Assembly (NCBI GenBank): GCA_937944945.1
Contig: CALEBD010000010.1
Coordinates: 1 to 14,444 of the forward strand
Source of the DNA: an uncultured Clostridium sp.
GTDB taxonomy: Bacteria; Bacillota; Clostridia; Peptostreptococcales; Peptostreptococcaceae
DNA length: 14,444 bases
Direction of reading: 5' to 3'
Numbering within the stretch: position 1 is the stretch's first letter; every line of letters starts with the position of its first letter. The position numbers and the translations under genes are program-made. Shown here piece after piece: positions 6,466-12,850 of this stretch. The notes beneath the pieces are model-generated. The model saw only the letters and a program-made list of their open reading frames with translations, was not told where the DNA came from and did not search any database.

Positions 6466-6849
6466 ATGGGTATTTTATGGGAAGGAAAGAAACAAATATT
6501 AGGTAAACCTTGGACCTTTACAAAGTACAGTTTAGATGAAGAAATGTTATATGTCAGAAAAGGTATGTTATCTATAAACGAAGAGCAAGTAGCATTATAT
6601 AGAATCATAGATATATCAATGCAACAAACTTTAATAGACAGATTATTTAACCAAGGAACATTAACATTAAATACTACAGATGCAAATGAAAGAACTATAC
6701 TATTAGAGAAGATATCTAATCCTAGTAGGGTCAAAAACATTATAAACAATAATGTTGAAAAATGCAGAAGAAAGGTTAACATTTCAACAAATGAGTTTTA
6801 CAACCCTGCACAAATAAACAACATGGATAATAGATATCAAGATTGGTAA
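6466..6849 (+). CDS. Bacterial PH-domain (bPH2/DUF304-like) protein
   Basis: 127 aa. Residues 1-95 have the layout of bacterial pleckstrin-homology domains: an N-terminal WEGKKQILGKPW turn, the strand pair KYSLDEEMLYVRKGMLSINEEQ, then ALYRIIDISMQQTLIDRLF and a TLTLNTTDANERTILLEKI hairpin, ending in the IxNPSRVKxII helix. In this family the YRIxDI and GTLTL blocks are typical. The C-terminal 30 residues are polar and probably flexible. It has no membrane segment, unlike many bPH2 proteins. AGGTAGG sits before the ATG, eight bases after the SpoVS-like gene; its TAA is directly followed by the ATG of the signal peptidase gene. A link to protein export or the envelope is inferred from that neighbour. 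Confidence 0.65.
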   Translation: MGILWEGKKQILGKPWTFTKYSLDEEMLYVRKGMLSINEEQVALYRIIDISMQQTLIDRLFNQGTLTLNTTDANERTILLEKISNPSRVKNIINNNVEKCRRKVNISTNEFYNPAQINNMDNRYQDW

Positions 6850-7395
6850 ATGTTAAAAATTGAAAAGACGACTTCATATAAAAACTTTAAAACTTGGATA
6901 CTTCCTATTATCCTAAGTTTAATATTTGTAAGATTTTTAAATACTTTTGTATTTATTGTAGCTTACATACCTAGTGCTTCAATGCGTGACACTTTAATAG
7001 AAGGTGATAGAGTATTCTGTGTAAATCCATTTTTTCTAGAAGAGTTACAGCGTGGAGATATTGTAGTATTTACACCTAAAGACGCTGATGCCTATATGGC
7101 AGGTACTAATGGATATTGGATAAAAAGAATAATAGGAGTTCCAGGTGATAAAGTAAGGATTGAGTCGGGTAAGTTATATATAAATGGTGAATTACAGGAT
7201 GAATCTTATGTTACTTATAATGAGGATTACACAGGAAGTTTTGTAATTCAAAAAGGTAAGTATTTAGTGTTAGGTGATAATAGAGCAGATTCATTTGATG
7301 GAAGAAAGTGGACTAATCCTTATATAGACGAAAGTCAGATAAAGTTTAAAGCAATAATAAAACTTTATCCCTTTAATAAAATGACAAAATTATAA
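6850..7395 (+). CDS. Signal peptidase I
   Basis: A membrane serine protease that removes signal peptides from exported proteins. All family boxes are present: one N-terminal membrane segment (about residues 17-38), box B with PSASM and nucleophile Ser44, box D with the general base Lys92 in WIKRIIGVPGD, and box E GDNRADSFDGR (142-152). At 181 aa it has the size of Gram-positive single-span enzymes. The ATG directly follows the stop of the PH-domain gene (TAAATG), so it depends on the same transcript. Its presence in a phage-like region is unusual and matches the exported products coded at 2291, 3364 and 8259. No defect is visible, so an active enzyme is expected. Confidence 0.93.
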   Translation: MLKIEKTTSYKNFKTWILPIILSLIFVRFLNTFVFIVAYIPSASMRDTLIEGDRVFCVNPFFLEELQRGDIVVFTPKDADAYMAGTNGYWIKRIIGVPGDKVRIESGKLYINGELQDESYVTYNEDYTGSFVIQKGKYLVLGDNRADSFDGRKWTNPYIDESQIKFKAIIKLYPFNKMTKL

Positions 7396-7420
7396 TATTG
7401 AAAGAGGTGGGTATTAATAA

Positions 7421-7669
7421 ATGTATGTAGAGAGTGTTTATGTAAAAATTAAAGGTGAGGAGAAAACTAGAGATGGGTACTATATTGGAATAACTGATAA
7501 TGCAGAAGTTTCAACTATATTGGACACATCATATAAACCAATACCTGCAGAAGATATTGAAGAGGTTTTCTCTAATTCAGGTGATGTACAATTTAGGTGT
7601 ACAAGTGCAGAGGACAGCAAATACTATTCTAAAAAATATAAAACTAGAAAGCTAGATGCTTTTAATTAG
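7421..7669 (+). CDS. Hypothetical protein (82 aa)
   Basis: Unrecognised small soluble protein, probably beta-rich: YVESVYVKIKGEE, DGYYIGITDN and DVQFRCTS look like strands, with an acidic centre and a basic end (KKYKTRK). GAGGTGG (7404-7410) lies ten bases before the ATG, 26 bases after the signal peptidase gene, so it may belong to the same unit. Confidence 0.6.
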   Translation: MYVESVYVKIKGEEKTRDGYYIGITDNAEVSTILDTSYKPIPAEDIEEVFSNSGDVQFRCTSAEDSKYYSKKYKTRKLDAFN

Positions 7670-7689
7670 TTTAACTAGTATGGTGTAAA

Positions 7690-7842
7690 ATGAGATTAAC
7701 TTGTTGTAATGATTTTATGAGATATAGAGGTACAACAAAAGATAATTATAGTAATATAGAGACGTTTAAATGTATACATTGTAACAAAATTATAAAAGTA
7801 AAAAGACATATTTGCGGAGAGATTGAAATTATCCTTATATAA
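7690..7842 (+). CDS. Small Cys-rich, zinc-ribbon-like protein (50 aa)
   Basis: Open from the ATG at 7690 to the TAA at 7840-7842. Cys pairs at residues 5-6 (CC) and 28/31 (CIHC) plus Cys42 and His40 suggest a tetrahedral zinc site of the kind seen in small phage zinc-finger proteins, which often modulate transcription or enzymes. The ribosome site is weak (GGTG). Its 3' end lies within the long hairpin at 7817-7856. The real start and function are unproven. Confidence 0.5.
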   Translation: MRLTCCNDFMRYRGTTKDNYSNIETFKCIHCNKIIKVKRHICGEIEIILI

Positions 7843-7856
7843 GGATTCAATCTCTC
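7817..7856 (+). terminator. Long two-part hairpin at the end of the 7690 gene
   Basis: GAGAGATTGAA (7817-7827) pairs with TTCAATCTCTC (7846-7856), or with one base less if the inner palindrome ATCCTTATATAAGGAT (7831-7846) also forms. It overlaps the stop codon of the 7690 gene and precedes the gene at 7896. The sequence after it is A/T-rich without a strict T run, so terminator is only the most likely reading; RNA stabilisation is possible. Confidence 0.5.
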
Positions 7857-7895
7857 ATTACATATTTATAATAGTATTACAAGGAGATATCTAAC

Positions 7896-8123
7896 ATGAC
7901 TAATCAAAAAGATTTAATTAGTAAAAATGATGAAAGCATACTTAAAGACACCCAACCTAAAAATATAACAATAGATGATGTTTTAGAATTCATAGAAAAG
8001 AATGGTGAAGTTTATAGTTATAAAATAATGAAGGCATTGGAGAAGTTTGATAATAGAGGTGTATCTGTAGAAGATGTAGTATCTGAAAACAGAAATATGT
8101 ACGAGAGGTTATCTAAATTGTGA
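7896..8123 (+). CDS. Hypothetical helical protein (75 aa)
   Basis: Unrecognised. AAGGAG (7881-7886) lies nine bases before the ATG. The product is charged and helical: the ITIDDVLEFIEKNGEVYSYKIMKALEKF part has the helix-turn-helix-like spacing of small DNA-binding or adaptor proteins, but no clear HTH signature. The 8124-8244 spacer after it shows no further gene or clear regulatory site. Confidence 0.6.
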   Translation: MTNQKDLISKNDESILKDTQPKNITIDDVLEFIEKNGEVYSYKIMKALEKFDNRGVSVEDVVSENRNMYERLSKL

Positions 8124-8258
8124 TAACATTAAATAAATTATGTATGATTAACGAATTTTAGGCAAACAGTTTGGTGGGGTTGTGTAGGCTTAAAGATGAT
8201 TACTTAAAGAATCTTTTATATGTTGTGAAAAATAATTATAAAAAGGGAGAGAATATTT

Positions 8259-9134
8259 ATGAGAAAGAAATTTATAATAGGAGTAATCCTAGCATTTGGT
8301 TTAAGTTTAAACTTAGTAGCATGTACCTCAAATACAGCTAAAGAACCTAACAATATCGAAATATCTAACGAAAGTTCTTCTACTGAAAATAATGTAGAGA
8401 ATACAGAATCTAGTAGTTCTTCATCAGATATTTTTGAAGGATACAAATTGATAGAAGTTGATGGTGGAGATTTATCGGGTAATAGAGAACCTAATGTTGT
8501 AGTTGATATTGGATTTGGTGATAGAGAGTATTGGGCTTTTACAAATGAATATGGTCAACTAGTAAGAGTAATAGCAAAAGAAATTATTTTACAAGATGAT
8601 TCTAAAGAACCTGTTACGTCTGATGGTCGCTATTATAGGGACGAAGCTAAAGTTCCTGGTGTAGAAAGTAAAGATTTAGATGAAGGGCTTGTTATAGCAG
8701 ATTCACTTGGTGGTGTATCAAATGCCTATAATATAACACCACAGAACAGTACATTAAATAGACATGGTGACCAAGCGTATATGGAAAAGGTTATAAGAGA
8801 AGCAGGTGGATGCACAGATTTTGAAGCTATAATAACTTACCCTAATAATGAAACTCAAATACCTAGTCACTATAGTTTTACTTATACTTTAAAAGGTAAT
8901 GTTATTAATGATGCATTTGATAATGTTAACCCTGAAGGAAGTTCTTCTGTTGAGAGTAAAGATGATTATACAGCTCAATCTAGTAGTGCTTCATCAGATA
9001 TTGTTTATTGGACTCCTAGCGGTAAGAGTTATCATAAAAACAAGAATTGTTCTACTTTAAGTAGAAGTAAGACGATATTAGAAGGTTCTATATCTGAAAG
9101 TGGAAAATCAGACCCATGTGATGTGTGTAACTAA
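8259..9134 (+). CDS. Exported lipoprotein, DNA/RNA non-specific endonuclease family, likely catalytic His missing
   Basis: A 291-aa lipoprotein: a basic, hydrophobic signal peptide ends in the lipobox LVAC, with Cys22 as lipid site, then a Ser/Thr/Glu-rich linker (25-60). Residues about 62-225 match the beta-beta-alpha-metal DNA/RNA non-specific endonucleases (a WAFTNEYGQL core, a GRYYRDEAKVPG segment, and an ADSLGGVSNAYNITPQNSTLN block followed by RHGDQAYME). In this family a DxGH motif precedes the ADSLGG part; here it is DEGL, so the expected catalytic His is Leu144 (codon CTT, one base from CAT). The C-terminal domain (residues about 250-291) has His259, Cys264 and C287-x2-C290, a zinc-like tail often attached to such nucleases. 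GGGAGA (8245-8250) is eight bases before the ATG. Family: fairly sure; activity: in doubt. Confidence 0.8.
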   Translation: MRKKFIIGVILAFGLSLNLVACTSNTAKEPNNIEISNESSSTENNVENTESSSSSSDIFEGYKLIEVDGGDLSGNREPNVVVDIGFGDREYWAFTNEYGQLVRVIAKEIILQDDSKEPVTSDGRYYRDEAKVPGVESKDLDEGLVIADSLGGVSNAYNITPQNSTLNRHGDQAYMEKVIREAGGCTDFEAIITYPNNETQIPSHYSFTYTLKGNVINDAFDNVNPEGSSSVESKDDYTAQSSSASSDIVYWTPSGKSYHKNKNCSTLSRSKTILEGSISESGKSDPCDVCN

Positions 9135-9191
9135 TTAGAGTATTAAAAATTAATTTAACATTATAAAATAAATGGTATAAAGAGGTGTATT

Positions 9192-9482
9192 ATGGGATTA
9201 GATGTGTGTAATGCTTTTGATAAAGTTAGTGAAGGAGTCAATAACACTGTTAATAAAAGAAATTTAGAATATTATAGAGGTATAAATAAAATTTGTATAT
9301 TAACATTTGAGGGTACTATTCATTTAGTTAAAACAAATCATACAACATGTAAAGCTTGTTGGAATGATATTATGCAAAAAGGTTATGTGGAAGTTATGGT
9401 AGATACTAGTAAAGGACAAAGAGAACGTATATTACATGCTTCCTTAGTAAAAGAAATGTTTTTGGGTAGTAATAGTCTTTAA
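9192..9482 (+). CDS. Hypothetical protein (96 aa)
   Basis: Unrecognised. GAGGTG (9182-9187) lies four bases before the ATG. A strand pair near the middle (KICILTFEGTIHLVK) is followed by a CKACWN turn (C-x2-C) that may bind a metal together with a His a few residues earlier, although only one Cys pair is present. No membrane segment. Confidence 0.6.
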   Translation: MGLDVCNAFDKVSEGVNNTVNKRNLEYYRGINKICILTFEGTIHLVKTNHTTCKACWNDIMQKGYVEVMVDTSKGQRERILHASLVKEMFLGSNSL

Positions 9483-9496
9483 ATCGGAGTATATTT

Positions 9497-10132
9497 ATGA
9501 GTGTAAATTATATGGAGCTATTTGGGTTAGCAGATTATTACGGTTTCAACGAAACCAATGAATTATACAGTAAACTTAATTGTGATGTAAACCTAATAAC
9601 TTTTCAAAGTTTAGATGTAATAAAGATATTATTGAAGAATAAGGTTTATATTTCAGACCCAAGTAAAGCTAGAGAAAAACAAGACTATGATGCAGATATA
9701 GAGCAATTGGGTGGACATACACCTGTATGGTGTTTTTCACCGTTTAACAAAGATTTTGGGTATCGTACTGAATTTCATAAAGGGCATTTTAGAAGTGGTG
9801 GAATTTTTACTGTATTTTCTAATGAAATGTGTTTACAAAACTCAGATGGTTTTAATAGACTTTTCATGTTAGAATTAAGAGTGTCTAGTAGCATAATAAA
9901 GGTGGGTGTAACACGTAACGGTTATGAAGGTGCTGTTGTAATTCCTAAAATAGAAATAGATAATTTAGTAGCTGTATATAAGTACCAATATAGGATTAAT
10001 AAAATAACAAAAGAAAGTATCCCTTATATAAAAGTATTAAAGATATTTAAAGATAATAGTTTATTTAATACTGATTTTGAATTCGAATCCAATATGGAAC
10101 GTCTTAAAAGATTATATTTAGATAAGAAATAA
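9497..10132 (+). CDS. Unassigned protein (211 aa), possible ADP-ribosyltransferase-like fold
   Basis: CGGAG (9485-9489) lies seven bases before the ATG. The product is soluble. The order ITFQSLDVIKILLKNKVYISDPSKAR, then a charged loop, then PVWCFSPF and a long strand LFMLELRV, ending in VGVTRNGYEGAVVIPKIEI, looks conserved-type rather than random. The beginning (hydrophobic-T-x-S followed by a helix xxxILxxxKVYxS) resembles the first motif of ADP-ribosyltransferase-like enzymes such as DarT, and such a role would fit the ADP-ribose hydrolases at 12851 and 13893, but I cannot place a catalytic Glu. Treat the ART idea as a guess; the gene itself is solid. Confidence 0.75.
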   Translation: MSVNYMELFGLADYYGFNETNELYSKLNCDVNLITFQSLDVIKILLKNKVYISDPSKAREKQDYDADIEQLGGHTPVWCFSPFNKDFGYRTEFHKGHFRSGGIFTVFSNEMCLQNSDGFNRLFMLELRVSSSIIKVGVTRNGYEGAVVIPKIEIDNLVAVYKYQYRINKITKESIPYIKVLKIFKDNSLFNTDFEFESNMERLKRLYLDKK

Positions 10133-10180
10133 AAGCAAGATAAATTAAATGTGACAGATTAGATTGAGAAAACTTAATAC

Positions 10181-10232
10181 AATTAATACAGTTAAAGAGT
10201 ATCTATACGGTACTCTGTATAGTGTATTAATT
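10181..10232 (+). promoter_or_regulatory. Leader RNA element, copy C (two stems, loop TCTATACGG)
   Basis: The outer stem is perfect: AATTAATACA (10181-10190) with TGTATTAATT (10223-10232). The inner stem is perfect: AGAGTA (10196-10201) with TACTCT (10211-10216). The loop TCTATACGG (10202-10210) equals copy B. CTATAC in the loop is also complementary to GTATAG (10217-10222) just after the stem, an alternative fold. It ends 12 bases before the GAGGTG of the nucleotidyltransferase gene. Confidence 0.65.
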
Positions 10233-10255
10233 ATACTTAACTCAGAGGTGATTAT

Positions 10256-10654
10256 ATGTATATAGGTAGGGCGTTTACGGAATCGGAAAATCTAATACGG
10301 AATAAAATAAGACGAATATTAGATATTGATGGTGTACAGGCTTGTTTTATTTTTGGTAGTTTTTGTACAGATAAATTTAGAGAAGATTCTGATATAGACA
10401 TTGCTATACTAACAAATTTAAAAATAACAGAGATTTATTCGTTAACAAATACACTTGAGAAGAGAATACGGAAGAAAATTGATTTAATAGATGTTAGAAG
10501 TCTACCTAAAATATTTCAATTACAAATAACACATAGGTCAGATATATTATTTTGTAACAATGACATTTTATTAGATGATTTTTATGACGAAGTTCAACTT
10601 TGGTATAAGACAGAATTCAGATTATGGAAAGCTTGGCAGGAGGCTGAATGGTGA
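10256..10654 (+). CDS. mntA: MNT-type nucleotidyltransferase (putative antitoxin of HEPN/MNT pair)
   Basis: A 132-aa minimal nucleotidyltransferase of the MntA type. The signature G34-S35-X10-D46-x-D48 is intact, and a third acidic position (Asp76 in KKIDLIDVR) fits the metal site. Characterised MntA antitoxins use ATP to add AMP to a Tyr of the partner HEPN toxin; the product of the next gene carries that Tyr. GAGGTG (10245-10250) is five bases before the ATG, and the leader holds regulatory element copy C. Its stop overlaps the start region of the HEPN gene, so the two are coupled. Here the antitoxin gene comes first. The family is certain; the antitoxin role follows from the partner. The gene symbol is by analogy. 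Confidence 0.88.
   Translation: MYIGRAFTESENLIRNKIRRILDIDGVQACFIFGSFCTDKFREDSDIDIAILTNLKITEIYSLTNTLEKRIRKKIDLIDVRSLPKIFQLQITHRSDILFCNNDILLDDFYDEVQLWYKTEFRLWKAWQEAEW
10638..10643 (+). promoter_or_regulatory. Ribosome site AGGAGG serving three possible HEPN starts
   Basis: AGGAGG lies inside the end of the nucleotidyltransferase gene. Downstream in one frame are ATG 10648 (four bases away), GTG 10651 (seven) and ATG 10654 (ten, in TGATG with the upstream stop). The spacing cannot choose between the last two. Confidence 0.55.
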
Positions 10655-11121
10655 TGGTGAAAATAAATAATATGAGATTAAATGATTTAATTTATAATCT
10701 TGAAGAGTGTTTAGAGGATATAAATTTTGCAATAGAAAAATTAGAGGCTACAGATGAAAATGTTATGATGTTGCGTATGATAAATAATTCAATAAGATGT
10801 GGTATAGCTTCAATCTTCACTAATTGTGAAGATTATCTAGGTATGATATTAAAAAAGAATGGTGTTGGTGTAACTGATAAGTCATTAAGAGATTGTTTAA
10901 GAATATCAATAGAACAGGAATTAATAGAATCTAATTTCGGAAATTGTATAATAAAAGCTATAAAAATGAGAAATTCTTTTTCACACAGATATAACGTGCC
11001 AACAACAGAGGAACTTATAAATTTTTACACTGAAAATAAAGAAAATTTTTACAAACAGTTAGAGTTTATGAAAAGTCTTAGTTCAATAAATATCTCTTAT
11101 TGTGATGTATTTGATTTTTAA
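10648..11121 (+). CDS. hepT: HEPN-domain ribonuclease (putative toxin of HEPN/MNT pair)
   Basis: About 155 aa, predicted all-helical. Near the C-terminus RNSFSHRY gives the full R-X4-H-x-Y motif (Arg108, His113, Tyr115 from the first ATG). In the HepT/MntA family Arg and His form the RNase site, and the Tyr is the residue AMPylated by the antitoxin. The N-terminal helices (LIYNLEECLEDINFAIEKLE and onward) fit the HEPN bundle. The gene overlaps the end of the nucleotidyltransferase gene, with the start at 10648, 10651 or 10654. HEPN toxins cleave RNA, sometimes tRNA, and stop growth. In a phage such a pair may exclude other phages or counter host defence. An intact motif suggests an active enzyme. 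The name is by analogy. Confidence 0.85.
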   Translation: MVMVKINNMRLNDLIYNLEECLEDINFAIEKLEATDENVMMLRMINNSIRCGIASIFTNCEDYLGMILKKNGVGVTDKSLRDCLRISIEQELIESNFGNCIIKAIKMRNSFSHRYNVPTTEELINFYTENKENFYKQLEFMKSLSSINISYCDVFDF

Positions 11122-11253
11122 GTACTAAGCATTTAGAGTTTTGTGAACAGTCTGTAACTGTATATTGTCCATATATAGACTTGATTAAAAGATTTGATTT
11201 TTATGGTGAAGTTTATATTTAAATTAGTTGAGAAATAGAGGGGATGGTTTGTA

Positions 11254-12477
11254 TTGTCTTTGCGTAGAATCGATGTGTTTAGCGGAACAACAGCTCCTAG
11301 TATTAATAATGATAATATGATTTATAACCTAGGTGTTAACCTACCCAATAGTTCTACTGGAGTCCTAGCTAAAGGTTTAATTAAGATTAATGATAATTTA
11401 TACTTGACTAAAACCGGTTCTTTTAAGAAACCTAGATTTTCAAAATTAGAACCAGTAATAGAAGTTATCTGTTGTGAGATTATAAAACTTCTAGGTATAT
11501 CTTGTGCAAATTATAGTTTAAAAGAGTTGAATATTTCAGGTAATGCTTATTGGAAACAGCAAAAAGTTTTATGTAGTTTATCTGAAATTTTTTTAAATGA
11601 AAATGAATCTTTAGTTAGTGCAAGCAAATTATTAAATGTTAAGAATGCTAGAGTTTCTTACTCAGACCTAGTAAAAGTTTTTAATAAGTTGGATATTAAT
11701 AACATGTTAGTGGTTGATTATTTAATAAATAATACAGATAGACATTTAAGGAATTTTGCATTAATAGTTAATAAAGATGATAGTTCTTCTAGATTTGCTC
11801 CTTTATTTGACCATGGATTTAGTTTAGGTCAAGACATTGATGGTGATTATTTAGAAGAAGAGCAAGATGATTTTTGTTATGTCTATGATGAATGTGATTA
11901 TGCTAAGTGTTGTGGATTAACAAATTATAGTCAGATTAGTAATGTTGATTTCACTTCAGTAAAGCTAGATATTAACCAAGATGATTTATTTAACATTATT
12001 GATAGGTATGCAGAATTTATCCCTAGTTACAGAGTGGAGTTTATAAAGTACCTACTGGAAAGGAGATTAAATTATGCGAGAAAGATTTTTCTAAAAGAGA
12101 AGGGATTTACTTTAGGAGAGATTATTAGAGAGGATGGTCAGTTTTCATTTATCTTAAGAAAGCCAGATATTAACAGTCCTAATGTAAACCCTAGTACAGG
12201 CTGTTACCCTAGTTCCTATTACCCTTGTGAGTTTTATTTGCTAGGTGCTAGAGGTTTTGATTATGAAGTTACTCATCAAAACATTTTAGATTTCTTTGAG
12301 AATAGAGCAATGGATAAGAATAGAGAGGGTATAGATGAATACTTGTATAGTCTAGGTCTTAGTGAGTGGGATGGTTGGGAGATATGTAGAAGAACCAAAG
12401 CTATAAACTTTGAAGATTTTCATTGGATAACTCAAGATGAAAATGAGGATTATAGAGAAGTTCTAGCAAGGTGGTAA
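11254..12477 (+). CDS. HipA-like serine/threonine kinase
   Basis: A 407-aa kinase of the HipA/CtkA type, which phosphorylates proteins (E. coli HipA phosphorylates glutamyl-tRNA synthetase). Seen: candidate ATP-site Lys53 (YLTK), Glu70 on the following helix (EVICCE), the catalytic loop NTDRHLRNF with Asp162 and Asn167, and a DHG motif (186-188) in the place of the metal-binding DFG. All key residues are intact. The C-terminal 150 residues, including a GLSEWDGWE stretch, are a further domain I do not recognise. The start is TTG at 11254, ten bases after AGAGGGG (11237-11243); no in-frame ATG or GTG precedes it. No HipB-like HTH antitoxin sits next to it, so either the kinase is an orphan or its control is by another partner. 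The spacer 11122-11236 contains nothing I can support. Confidence 0.8.
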   Translation: MSLRRIDVFSGTTAPSINNDNMIYNLGVNLPNSSTGVLAKGLIKINDNLYLTKTGSFKKPRFSKLEPVIEVICCEIIKLLGISCANYSLKELNISGNAYWKQQKVLCSLSEIFLNENESLVSASKLLNVKNARVSYSDLVKVFNKLDINNMLVVDYLINNTDRHLRNFALIVNKDDSSSRFAPLFDHGFSLGQDIDGDYLEEEQDDFCYVYDECDYAKCCGLTNYSQISNVDFTSVKLDINQDDLFNIIDRYAEFIPSYRVEFIKYLLERRLNYARKIFLKEKGFTLGEIIREDGQFSFILRKPDINSPNVNPSTGCYPSSYYPCEFYLLGARGFDYEVTHQNILDFFENRAMDKNREGIDEYLYSLGLSEWDGWEICRRTKAINFEDFHWITQDENEDYREVLARW

Positions 12478-12489
12478 TCAAGATGATTT

Positions 12490-12494
12490 GGAGG
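12490..12494 (+). promoter_or_regulatory. Ribosome site GGAGG out of frame with the gene it precedes
   Basis: GGAGG is well placed for TTG 12500 or GTG 12505, but both frames close quickly (the GTG frame stops after 16 codons). The long membrane-protein frame opens at 12512. The mismatch marks a probable frameshift at the A6 run (12510-12515). Confidence 0.5.
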
Positions 12495-12535
12495 TACAAT
12501 TGAAGTGTTAAAAAATAATATTAGTAATTTTATTA

Positions 12536-12775
12536 TTGTATTTATTATTAAATAGTGTGATAGTTCGTAAAAATGCTAATGCAATTGATGCAGTTTATAA
12601 AGCAGGTTGTAAGAATCTAGGGTGGAGTTTTCCTAAATGTATAGTATTTATAGTTTTCTTATTTAGTGCTATTTTCATCTTTGGTTTTAAGAATTTAGAT
12701 TATGGTAGTAGTAATGAATTAGATAATAAAGTAAATGAAGTTATTAGAGAGAACAACCCCGATAAGTTTATTTAA
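12536..12775 (+). CDS. Small membrane protein with uncertain start, possibly frameshifted
   Basis: Taken from a TTG at 12536, but the frame is open from 12512 and begins with codons giving a leucine-rich membrane segment (LVILLLLYLLL). A second segment spans CIVFIVFLFSAIFIFGF. The region between them (VRKNANAIDAVYKAGCKNLGW) is polar and the tail acidic. No ribosome site precedes 12536, whereas a good GGAGG and a GTG at 12505 lie upstream in another frame. Removing one A from the run at 12510-12515 would join the two frames into a natural product of about 89 aa starting MLKIILV. So the gene is probably real with either a sequence error, a variable run or a programmed shift. Confidence 0.5.
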   Translation: MYLLLNSVIVRKNANAIDAVYKAGCKNLGWSFPKCIVFIVFLFSAIFIFGFKNLDYGSSNELDNKVNEVIRENNPDKFI

Positions 12776-12850
12776 TATAGTTGAAGGTTATTTAAATGTG
12801 TTACTGCGAATTCTATTAACAAACAAAACTATAAATTGGGAGTTGATAAA

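Noticed and set aside
6085..6782. Two minus-strand open frames opposite the SpoVS-like and PH-domain genes
   Set aside because: They lack ribosome sites and lie antisense to well-recognised families; they are by-products of AT-rich coding on the other strand.
8216..8446. Minus-strand open frame opposite the start of the lipoprotein
   Set aside because: No ribosome site and antisense to a clear signal peptide and linker.
10196..10222. H-type pseudoknot in the leader
   Set aside because: There are no linker bases between the inner stem and its downstream pairing partner, so both helices cannot readily form together; reported instead as exclusive folds.
11122..11236. Possible regulatory spacer before the kinase (ACAGT/ACTGT hairpin near 11148)
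   Set aside because: A five-base stem in AT-rich sequence is expected by chance.
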